In this document: positions 1-5,446 of the stretch, one piece after another
Position numbering within the stretch: the first letter of the stretch is position 1
Layout: the number at the start of each line of letters is the position of its first letter
Source of the DNA: Methanomicrobiales archaeon
Lineage (GTDB): Archaea > Halobacteriota > Methanomicrobia > Methanomicrobiales > Methanospirillaceae
DNA: 6,618 nucleotides
Assembly (NCBI GenBank): GCA_012520015.1
Contig: JAAYPD010000078.1
Location: 1 to 6,618 of the forward strand
Direction of reading: 5' to 3'
Notes under the pieces: model-generated
The model's database searches: none
The model's input: only the letters and a program-made list of their open reading frames with translations
Told to the model about the DNA's origin: nothing
Position numbers and translations under genes: made by a program

Positions 1-413
1 GGAAGGATAATAGACCTGATTGCCTGAAACCTTGACATGCCAAGGGAACGTGCGGCCGTCATCTGCCCTTCGGAAATTGACTGTATTGCACCCCGGAAGA
101 CCTGGGACTGGTATGCTGCGCCCCATAGACCCAGAACAACGGCACCAACATAAAATGCAGGTAAGTCCAGTTTCAATGCCGGAAAAATTCCAAAGTAAAA
201 CAGGAATAAAAGAACAAGAACCGGAAGTCCCCTGAAGAACCAGACATAAAATGAGATTGCTGTCCTGACAGCCAGTGATCCATATACCTGGCCAAGCGCC
301 ATAGGAAGCCCAATACCAACTCCGATAACAAGTGCAGAAGCAACAAGTCCTAATGTCAGTACGATTCCACTAAATAGGTACGGAAACCAGTCAATGAGAA
401 TGGATAATGCCAT
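1..413 (-). CDS. Polar amino acid ABC transporter permease (HisM/GlnP type), 3' part cut off by window edge
   Basis: This is an inner-membrane permease subunit of an amino acid ABC importer, reading leftward off the window; 137 complete codons are visible. The start is the ATG at 413-411. An in-frame TAA lies three codons upstream and a GGAG sits 11 nt before the start, so the N-terminus is well fixed. Hydrophobic segments lie at about residues 12-38, 53-77 and 87-101. The motif FFRGLPVLVLL (59-69) matches the FFRGTP-type segment of polar amino acid permeases. Residues 115-137 form the EAA loop that docks the ATPase: EGQ, then AARSLGMSR, then the IIL(P) end. The family usually has 210-240 residues, so roughly 80-100 are missing beyond the edge. 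It lies 122 bp downstream of, and on the same strand as, a periplasmic-type binding protein, so the two are almost certainly parts of one importer. The exact amino acid cannot be told from sequence. Confidence 0.93.
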   Translation of the reverse strand, partial: MALSILIDWFPYLFSGIVLTLGLVASALVIGVGIGLPMALGQVYGSLAVRTAISFYVWFFRGLPVLVLLFLFYFGIFPALKLDLPAFYVGAVVLGLWGAAYQSQVFRGAIQSISEGQMTAARSLGMSRFQAIRSIIL

Positions 414-430
414 AATTTGTTAAACTCCGG

Positions 431-521
431 TCCTGACAACATGACTTTCAGGAATAAACTGTCATTCCTGGGTTCATAATGAATGGCTTATTTCTCTTAT
501 AATAAATAGTGTGTGTCAGGA
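431..521 (-). repeat. Nested inverted repeats between binding-protein and permease genes
   Basis: An inner perfect 7-bp inverted repeat, CAGGAAT (449-455) and ATTCCTG (464-470), encloses an 8-nt loop. It can be extended by two wobble pairs on the plus-strand reading. It is enclosed in turn by an 8-bp complementary pair, TCCTGACA (431-438) and TGTCAGGA (514-521). The structure lies wholly in the gap between the two importer genes. Possible roles are RNA stabilisation or processing that uncouples binding-protein and permease levels, or a regulator site. None is proven, and the long outer pair could be chance. Confidence 0.45.
496..509 (-). promoter_or_regulatory. Possible TATA box for the permease gene
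   Basis: Read on the minus strand this is CTATTTATTATAAG, an AT-rich box resembling the archaeal TATA consensus. It would start transcription around 475-480 and give the permease a leader of about 60 nt containing the 449-470 hairpin. No clear BRE is visible upstream of it. It may simply be an AT-rich intergenic stretch in a cotranscribed pair. Confidence 0.3.
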
Positions 522-530
522 AAAAATAAG
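517..530 (-). terminator. Possible oligo-T terminator after the binding-protein gene
   Basis: The minus-strand reading is CTTATTTTTTCCTG, with six consecutive T residues (complement of 521-526) starting about 10 nt after the TAA stop of the binding-protein gene. Archaeal RNA polymerase terminates at T-tracts without needing a hairpin, so partial termination here could keep permease expression below binding-protein expression. This rests only on base composition. Confidence 0.35.
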
Positions 531-535
531 TTGAT

Positions 536-1360
536 TTATTCCATCTCAAACTGTTCTTTCAGTTCTTCCCATTTTGGTGATGCCTTCAGCCTGGCAAGTC
601 CTTCATTCATGGTCTTTAGAAGCTCAGTATCTGTCTTCCTGATTGCAATACCGTAATCTTCTCCGGTATCGATCTCACCGATGATGTGAAGTGGTTTACC
701 TGCAATTGCGTCAAGCATTGCTGGTGTGTCGTAAATTGCGAAATTAATGCGTTTATTCTGAAGATCTGTGGCAACCAGCGGGAAATTGTCATATGTGACA
801 AGCATATCGGCAGCCAGACTGCTCTTGTTAACCAGATTTTCCTCGACCCAGAATGCACCAGTTGTTCCGCGCTGAGCACCAACCTTTCCGGCACCTGCCA
901 TGAAGTCATCCATGGTAAGATCAGAGTCGTCATGAATCGCAACCGACTGATTTACCTTCCAATATGGTTCACTGAAATCAACGGCGCCCTTCCGTTCTTC
1001 GGTGATGGTCATGCCTGAATAGACCATGTCAATCTTACCTGCATGCAGGGCTGGAATTATACCATCCCAAGCCATTGCCTGTATTTTGACATTAAAACCC
1101 ATCTCATCTGCGATCCATTTGACAGACTCGACATCAAATCCCTGTGCATCCCCGTTTTTATCAATATAGCTGTACGGGGGATACTCACCATCAATACCAA
1201 CAATATAAGTTGGCTTCTCTGCAGCAACGTTATCAGTTGCCACTTCAGAACTAACAGTCTCTACAGTCTTTTCTACCGTTTCCTCTGTGCATCCGCACAT
1301 ACATACACAGAAGAGAACAAAAACGGAGAGCAGTACAGATACAACCTTCCTGTTCATCAT
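536..1360 (-). CDS. Amino acid ABC transporter substrate-binding lipoprotein (SBP_bac_3 family)
   Basis: This is an extracytoplasmic solute-binding protein of 274 residues that captures a polar amino acid and delivers it to the downstream permease. Residues 1-23 form a signal peptide (MNRKVV, then a hydrophobic run), ending in a loose lipobox MCGC with Cys24 the probable lipidated residue. A Thr/Glu/Val-rich tether with EETVEKTVETV spans about 25-48. The domain begins at TYIVGIDGEYPPYSY (51-65). Family hallmarks are the GFDVE segment (74-78), AWDGIIPAL (97-105), the ligand carboxylate-binding Arg in TEERKG (R123), the QRGTTG hinge-side loop (163-168) and the Asp that contacts the substrate amine in IYDTPAM (D211). 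The two ATGs at 1360 and 1357 are alternative starts; a GTGAT lies 11 nt before the first. The length is normal for the family. Substrate specificity cannot be assigned. Confidence 0.93.
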   Translation of the reverse strand: MMNRKVVSVLLSVFVLFCVCMCGCTEETVEKTVETVSSEVATDNVAAEKPTYIVGIDGEYPPYSYIDKNGDAQGFDVESVKWIADEMGFNVKIQAMAWDGIIPALHAGKIDMVYSGMTITEERKGAVDFSEPYWKVNQSVAIHDDSDLTMDDFMAGAGKVGAQRGTTGAFWVEENLVNKSSLAADMLVTYDNFPLVATDLQNKRINFAIYDTPAMLDAIAGKPLHIIGEIDTGEDYGIAIRKTDTELLKTMNEGLARLKASPKWEELKEQFEME

Positions 1361-1423
1361 CAGAAGATTTCATCACTACTCATTTATCCGTTTTGATCCT
1401 GCATTCAGTAACCGGAACCCTGA

Positions 1424-1441
1424 ACCAAAAGTTAAAAATAG
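1424..1441 (+). promoter_or_regulatory. Candidate archaeal promoter (TATA/BRE-like) for the EamA-aguBA series
   Basis: The plus strand reads ACCAAAAG then TTAAAAATAG, resembling a purine-rich BRE followed by a TATA box. It is the main AT-rich element in this divergent gap. A start site about 25 nt downstream would fall near 1460-1466. That leaves a leader of about 60 nt before the ATG at 1524, or about 15-20 nt before the small open frame at 1480. Confidence 0.4.
1432..1441 (-). promoter_or_regulatory. Candidate TATA box for the binding-protein gene (overlaps the divergent box)
   Basis: On the minus strand the same element reads CTATTTTTAA, which would start transcription near 1407 and give about a 47-nt leader. 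An alternative is the GGATAAATG (complement of 1382-1390), which would place the start almost at the ATG and give a leaderless message. If both genes use the 1432-1441 box, their transcription would be mutually exclusive at this site. Confidence 0.25.
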
Positions 1442-1478
1442 AACACTATCCCTTTTCTCCGAATAACATAAACCGTTG

Positions 1479-1526
1479 CATGATGAATCTGTCAGGGATT
1501 ATCCGGGACTGGTCTTATTCATCATG
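1479..1526 (+). promoter_or_regulatory. Inverted repeat sequestering the EamA start codon
   Basis: A perfect 10-bp inverted repeat, CATGATGAAT (1479-1488) and ATTCATCATG (1517-1526), encloses a 28-nt loop. The ATG of the EamA gene (1524-1526) is the last three bases of the 3' arm, so in the messenger the start codon would be paired. The 5' arm carries the two tandem ATGs of a 15-codon frame that ends on the EamA start. The layout suggests translational coupling or attenuation, but only the sequence symmetry is seen. Confidence 0.45.
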
Positions 1527-1527
1527 A
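1480..1527 (+). CDS. Putative 15-codon leader peptide (uORF) overlapping the EamA start
   Basis: The frame from the ATG at 1480 encodes MMNLSGIIRDWSYSS and stops at TGA 1525-1527, sharing ATGA with the start of the EamA gene. A second ATG follows immediately at 1483. No strong ribosome-binding site precedes it. A ribosome translating this frame would open the 1479-1526 hairpin and finish exactly at the EamA initiation codon. It may equally be a chance frame in the leader; conservation would decide. Confidence 0.25.
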   Translation: MMNLSGIIRDWSYSS

Positions 1528-2612
1528 CATTTCAAAACAGAGAGTATGTTCCTCTCATTTATGCAGCACTTTCTGCAATATTTTTCGGAAGTTGTGCTCC
1601 GGTAACAAAATATTTTGTATCAGAGACCGGTCCGCTGATGCTGGCTTCACTCTTTTATATTGGGAGCGGGCTTGGCATGCTTCTCTTTATCATCGCAGGT
1701 TTGATCGCCAGGGGAGGGGAAGCCCCTTCAGATTCCCCGGTGACAAGACATGATATTCCATATCTTGCAGGGATGTCTTTCTTTGGCGGTATCCTGGCTC
1801 CCGTAACTCTCATGTATTCCATGAAGATAACCCCCGCTGCAACCGGTTCACTCCTGTTAAATTTTGAATCTGTTGCAACCGGCCTGATCGCTGCTTTTTT
1901 ATTCAGGGAAGCGGTTGGCAGACGTATCTGGGCTGCGATGACAGTTATTACTTCATCCTGCCTGATTTTATCATATGATCCAGGGGAAGCCCTGTCTTTT
2001 TCCGTCGGGGCATTTGGAGTCTTACTGGCCTGCACTTTCTGGGCACTTGACAATAATATAAGCAAAAAAGTTTCAGGAAAAGATCCTTTTACCTGTATTA
2101 TGATCAAGGGCCTTGCTGCCGGAACCTGCACCGGGATAATTGCACTTCTCTTAGGAGAAGCAGCTCCTCCTATACTTGAAATACCTCTGTTCCTGCTGAT
2201 AGGTTTTCTAAGTTATGGAGGGCTTGCAAGTGTATTCTTCCTGATGGCGCTCCGGCATATGGGAAGTGCAAGAACCGGGTTATTTCTTGCTCTCTCCCCC
2301 TTCTTTGGAGTTATATATTCGTTCATCCTTTTCCAGGAATCTTTACACCCGGTCTTCCTGCCCGCATTTTTTATCATGGTAATTGGGGCATATCTCCTGG
2401 TTAGCGAGCGACATTCCCATCAGCATTATCATCCTCCTATCGTTCATGACCATCGCCACACCCATGATGATCTCCACCATGACCATATCCATGATAAAAA
2501 TGCTCCACCTCTGTCCCCATCAGGCGATCACAGCCATCTTCATGCACATAAGGCGATGACTCATGATCATCCGCATAAACCAGACCTTCATCATCAGCAT
2601 GATCATAAATAA
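1524..2612 (+). CDS. EamA/DMT-superfamily transporter with long histidine-rich C-terminal tail
   Basis: This is a polytopic membrane transporter of 362 residues. The frame is open upstream to a TTG at 1476, but the first transmembrane helix starts right after MTFQNREYVP, so the ATG at 1524 is the better start. No clear Shine-Dalgarno is seen. About ten hydrophobic helices form two EamA repeats, roughly residues 8-135 and 150-292. The second repeat contains FWALDNNISKK and GSARTGLFLALSPFFGVIYS, typical of drug/metabolite transporters. The last 69 residues (294-362) are hydrophilic and carry 23 histidines in HDH, HSH and HHDHIH patterns, as seen in zinc, nickel and cobalt transporters, so metal binding or sensing is likely. 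The transported substrate is unknown. The agmatine-pathway fusion starts 12 bp downstream, which leaves a metal or a small amine as candidates. The TGA of a 15-codon frame overlaps its ATG, and the ATG lies in a hairpin arm, so translation may be controlled. Confidence 0.88.
   Translation: MTFQNREYVPLIYAALSAIFFGSCAPVTKYFVSETGPLMLASLFYIGSGLGMLLFIIAGLIARGGEAPSDSPVTRHDIPYLAGMSFFGGILAPVTLMYSMKITPAATGSLLLNFESVATGLIAAFLFREAVGRRIWAAMTVITSSCLILSYDPGEALSFSVGAFGVLLACTFWALDNNISKKVSGKDPFTCIMIKGLAAGTCTGIIALLLGEAAPPILEIPLFLLIGFLSYGGLASVFFLMALRHMGSARTGLFLALSPFFGVIYSFILFQESLHPVFLPAFFIMVIGAYLLVSERHSHQHYHPPIVHDHRHTHDDLHHDHIHDKNAPPLSPSGDHSHLHAHKAMTHDHPHKPDLHHQHDHK
2403..2609 (+). other. Histidine-rich tail coding segment (low-complexity CAT/CAC/GAT repeats)
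   Basis: This is the DNA segment for the EamA tail, dominated by CAT, CAC and GAC/GAT codons, with near-repeats such as CATGACCAT at two places. Twenty-three of 69 residues are His, with Asp frequently interleaved. Such segments bind Zn(II), Ni(II) or Co(II) in other transporters and metallochaperones. The periodicity makes length variation by slippage likely between strains. Confidence 0.8.
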
Positions 2613-2624
2613 GAACAGAGTGTT

Positions 2625-4520
2625 ATGACCTGTAAAGTAGGGCTTATCCAGTTCATTATCGATCCTGTTCCTGGAAAAAATATCTCTGCTGCCGAAGAGA
2701 AGATCCGTATAACAGCAGGTGAAGGAGCGCAGATCATCTGCCTTCCTGAGTTATTCTCACATAGGTATTTTCCCCAGCATGTGGGACTTTTTGGAAACTC
2801 TTATGCAGAGTCATGTGACAGCCTGTTTATAAGCCGGTTCAGGAGCCTTGCTGCAGAACTTAACTGTGTCCTTATCATCCCTTTCTGTGAAAGACATACG
2901 GACAATAATATCTACAACAGTGCTGCGGTTATTGATGCAGACGGTTCGTTATTTTCTCCATACCATAAGATACACATACCGCAGGATCCTCTTTTTTACG
3001 AGAAGGGATATTTTCATCCGGGTAATGAATACAAGGTTTTCAGGACGAAATATGCGGACATTTCAGTTCTTATCTGTTTTGATCAATGGTTTCCTGAAGC
3101 GGCCAGAGCTGTTGCATTAAAAGGAGCTGAGATAATATTTTACCCGACTGCGATTGGACATATCAGAGGTGAAGTCCCGGCAGAAGGTGACTGGAAAGAA
3201 GCATGGCAGCTAATCCAGCGGTCACATGCAGTTGCAAACAGTGTTCCAGTGGCAGCAGTAAACCGGTGCGGATGGGAGGATGAACTGTTTTTTTTTGGTG
3301 GTTCATTTATCTGCAATGCTTTTGGGAAGATAATTACCAGTGCGAATGATGAAGAGAAGATACTGATTGCTGACATCTCCCTCTCAGAGGGCACGGGCAT
3401 TAGGGAAGGCTGGGGTTTTTTCAGGAACCGCAGACCTGATACGTACTCTCCTCTTATTACTTCAGGAATGTCTGAAAAGATGACAAAGTCTCTTACACCC
3501 GGGAACCAGGGTTACCATATGCCAGCCGAATGGGAACATCATGATGCAGTATGGCTTGCATGGCCCCATAATGACCTGACCTTTCCACAGCTTGAAGTGG
3601 TTGAGGAGACTTACCTTGACATCCTCTCTTCGTTAAAATCTGAGCAGGTAGAGCTCCTGATCTCCGAACCGTCACTCCAGGAGAAAATACTGCATCTTCT
3701 CTCACTCAGGGGTGTTGATGGTTCACATATCAGGTTCCATCAGGTGGATTATTCTGATGTATGGATAAGAGATTATGGACCGACATTTGTAGTCAATCGT
3801 GCCATGCATGAGATTGCCGCTGTCTTCTGGGAGTTTAATGCCTGGGGAAACAAATATGATGAACTTCTCTTTGATGGTATAAGAACCCGTGAACTATTTC
3901 AAAAGATGGAAATAAAGATCTTCAGGCCTGGGATAGTGCTTGAAGGTGGTTCTATTGACAGCAATGGAAGAGGCACCATACTCACAACAAAACAATGTCT
4001 TTTAAACCCGAACCGGAATCCTGATCTGACACAGGACGATATTGAACATTATCTTCATGCATATCTTTGTGCAAAGAAGGTCATCTGGTTAAATGAAGGG
4101 ATTGCAGGAGATGACACCGACGGGCACATCGATGACATTGCACGGTTTGTAAACCCGACTACGGTAATATGTGCAGTAGAAGAAGATCCTGATGATGAAA
4201 ATTACCTGCCTTTAAAGGAGAATTTCCAGATCCTGTCTGAAGAGACAGACCAGGATAATAACCCATTAACTGTGATAGAGGTTCCAATGCCAGGGCCCGT
4301 CCAGGATGAAACATACCGGTACCCCGCAAGTTATCTCAATTTTTATATTGGGAACGAGGTTGTACTGGTTCCTGTCTTTGAAGATGCAAATGATCAAAGG
4401 GCCCTTGAAATTCTAAAACCGCTGTTTCCCGGGCGGGAGATAATTGGCATCCAGGCAAGGGCCATGGCAGAGGGATTTGGGACAATTCATTGTGCAACAC
4501 AACAACAGCCCTCTGCATGA
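2625..4520 (+). CDS. aguBA: Bifunctional fusion: N-carbamoylputrescine amidase (AguB) - agmatine deiminase (AguA)
   Basis: One 631-residue cytosolic polypeptide carries both steps of the agmatine-to-putrescine route. The N-terminal half (about 1-280) is a nitrilase-superfamily amidase with catalytic triad Glu42 (LPELF), Lys115 (YHKIH) and Cys151 (LICFDQWFPEAAR). The DQWFPEAAR, FYPTAIG and WGFFRNRRPDTY segments identify AguB, which releases putrescine, CO2 and ammonia from N-carbamoylputrescine. A short linker (about 282-298) leads to the agmatine deiminase domain (about 299-631), which starts at MPAEWEHHDAVWLAWPHND. It has Asp383 (WIRDYGP), Glu440 (EGGS), His501 (DGHIDD) and the C-terminal nucleophile Cys623 (HCATQQQP); this domain converts agmatine to N-carbamoylputrescine and ammonia. 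Both domains are full length with all catalytic residues. The domain order is the reverse of the reaction order. It lies 12 bp after the EamA gene, so is probably co-transcribed. The initiation signal is weak (GAGTG close to the ATG). Confidence 0.94.
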   Translation: MTCKVGLIQFIIDPVPGKNISAAEEKIRITAGEGAQIICLPELFSHRYFPQHVGLFGNSYAESCDSLFISRFRSLAAELNCVLIIPFCERHTDNNIYNSAAVIDADGSLFSPYHKIHIPQDPLFYEKGYFHPGNEYKVFRTKYADISVLICFDQWFPEAARAVALKGAEIIFYPTAIGHIRGEVPAEGDWKEAWQLIQRSHAVANSVPVAAVNRCGWEDELFFFGGSFICNAFGKIITSANDEEKILIADISLSEGTGIREGWGFFRNRRPDTYSPLITSGMSEKMTKSLTPGNQGYHMPAEWEHHDAVWLAWPHNDLTFPQLEVVEETYLDILSSLKSEQVELLISEPSLQEKILHLLSLRGVDGSHIRFHQVDYSDVWIRDYGPTFVVNRAMHEIAAVFWEFNAWGNKYDELLFDGIRTRELFQKMEIKIFRPGIVLEGGSIDSNGRGTILTTKQCLLNPNRNPDLTQDDIEHYLHAYLCAKKVIWLNEGIAGDDTDGHIDDIARFVNPTTVICAVEEDPDDENYLPLKENFQILSEETDQDNNPLTVIEVPMPGPVQDETYRYPASYLNFYIGNEVVLVPVFEDANDQRALEILKPLFPGREIIGIQARAMAEGFGTIHCATQQQPSA

Positions 4521-4539
4521 AGTGTTTTGTCATGGAAAG

Positions 4540-4552
4540 TTTCTTTTTGTTT
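4540..4552 (+). terminator. T-rich tract after aguBA, possible terminator
   Basis: TTTCTTTTTGTTT lies 20 nt after the aguBA stop and 25 nt before the MscL-like start. It fits an archaeal T-tract terminator, possibly a leaky one. No obvious TATA box for the next gene is visible in the 57-bp gap, which argues for at least some read-through. Confidence 0.3.
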
Positions 4553-4577
4553 ACCTGTCGATCTATTTCTGATCAAA

Positions 4578-4883
4578 ATGACACTGGTATCAGAATTTCT
4601 TGAATTTTTAAAAGAGTACAAGGTAGTTGCCCTTGCTGTTGCATTTATCATGGGTGTTGCGTCAACATCCCTTGTTAAATCTCTCGTTGATAATCTTATC
4701 ATGCCCTGTGTGGCCGTGATAACCCCATCCGGAGACTGGAAAGAGGCAGTCCTTTCAGTCGGTCCGGTAAACCTTGGTATTGGTCCATTTGCAGCAGAAT
4801 GTATAAATTTCATTATCATCGCCCTGGTTGTCTTCATGATTGCCAAGTATGTGATGAAGGAAGAGAAAGTTGAAAAGATGTAA
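4578..4883 (+). CDS. mscL: MscL-like mechanosensitive channel, short and divergent
   Basis: This is a 101-residue membrane protein of the large-conductance mechanosensitive channel family, which acts as a pressure-release valve in the cytoplasmic membrane. The frame is open back to a TTG at 4527, but from the ATG at 4578 the protein aligns without gaps to the start of E. coli MscL as I recall it: the EF-EF motif at 6-10, VV at 16-17, LAV at 19-21, G26, SLV at 35-37 and IMP at 41-43 coincide. This fixes the start. TM1 is about 16-44, followed by a short external loop (about 50-70) and TM2 (about 71-92) containing INFIIIALVVFMIAK. Ala replaces the conserved Asp18 and Gly22, and Phe replaces Val23, all around the pore constriction. 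The protein ends shortly after TM2 (KEEKVEKM), so the C-terminal cytoplasmic helical bundle is absent. The next gene starts 2 bp after its stop. Confidence 0.85.
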   Translation: MTLVSEFLEFLKEYKVVALAVAFIMGVASTSLVKSLVDNLIMPCVAVITPSGDWKEAVLSVGPVNLGIGPFAAECINFIIIALVVFMIAKYVMKEEKVEKM

Positions 4884-4885
4884 AA

Positions 4886-5407
4886 ATGCCTTCCCATAAT
4901 TATGTTCCTGATATCTGGTACATGATAACAGGGAGAATTGCACCACCTCTATGCTGCACCAAACCCTCACCAGCTCATCAGCTCTTTAAAAAGGCCCTGC
5001 TGAATGTATCGCGAAAAGACGGAGATATTGACGAAGCTGTCCGGCTGCTTGGGGAAATTCTGGCAAATGTCCCGACTGAATGGATGGTATTTGATCAGGC
5101 AGGCCAGTTACTTAACGCCATAGGCTGGCGTTGCAGGTACCATAAAGAATGGTTTGATCCAGACAGGAAGGTTCGTTCCTTTAAACCCGGGCGGTGCGGA
5201 CCTCATGTTGCCCATGCATATGCTCTCATGCAGGCAGCAGCAGATGATGAAGCACTAAATCTTGTGGCCAGGATAATTTCTGAAGGAGAACCAGGTTCAG
5301 ATGATATTCATATGGCCAGACTTGTCCGTGCATCGATTTATATCTGCCAGGGCAGGATTGATGAGGGCGAAGATGAACTCAGAAAGATTATATCGTCTGA
5401 AACCTGA
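4886..5407 (+). CDS. Uncharacterised protein, probable helical-repeat fold with two CxxH motifs
   Basis: I do not recognise this 173-residue protein. It is soluble, with no signal peptide or membrane segment. Residues 29-62 and 108-170 look like paired amphipathic helices of TPR style (DIDEAVRLLGEILANVP; IYICQGRIDEGEDELRKI). Between them, a stretch rich in aromatic and basic residues carries C83-x2-H86 and C104-x2-H107, which could form a metal site, and a CC pair sits at 23-24. The ATG at 4886 is 2 bp after the MscL-like stop, so translation is probably coupled; the ATG at 4922 is an alternative, since the first dozen residues look unstructured. A role linked to its membrane-channel neighbour is possible, but nothing in the sequence shows it. 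Confidence 0.8.
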   Translation: MPSHNYVPDIWYMITGRIAPPLCCTKPSPAHQLFKKALLNVSRKDGDIDEAVRLLGEILANVPTEWMVFDQAGQLLNAIGWRCRYHKEWFDPDRKVRSFKPGRCGPHVAHAYALMQAAADDEALNLVARIISEGEPGSDDIHMARLVRASIYICQGRIDEGEDELRKIISSET

Positions 5408-5446
5408 CTTCAAAACCATTTTCTTCCTGCTCTGCAATTTCATTAC

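Noticed and set aside
20..235. 71-codon plus-strand open frame at the left end
   Set aside because: It is antisense to the clear permease coding sequence, with no recognisable motif; a shadow frame.
1476..1523. TTG start extending the EamA protein by 16 residues
   Set aside because: The extension (HDESVRDYPG...) is hydrophilic and unlike the family's short N-terminus; the ATG at 1524 directly precedes the first membrane helix.
1655..2131. 158-codon minus-strand open frame within the EamA gene
   Set aside because: It is antisense to conserved transporter helices; its composition fits a shadow of the hydrophobic coding strand.
2403..2609. Repeated CAT/GAT units considered as a CRISPR or tandem-repeat array
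   Set aside because: Units are irregular and in frame, encoding a histidine-rich tail; no constant repeat/spacer pattern exists.
4527..4577. TTG start extending the MscL-like protein by 17 residues
   Set aside because: From the ATG at 4578 the protein aligns without gaps to the N-terminus of characterised MscL, so the extra residues are not needed.
4532..4606. Small frame MESFFLFTCRSISDQ... overlapping the mscL start
   Set aside because: It has no ribosome-binding site, low-complexity content from the T-rich tract, and ends inside mscL without a start-stop overlap.
4487..4897. 136-codon minus-strand open frame antisense to mscL
   Set aside because: It overlaps the well-supported MscL-like gene and the aguBA end, and shows no domain features.
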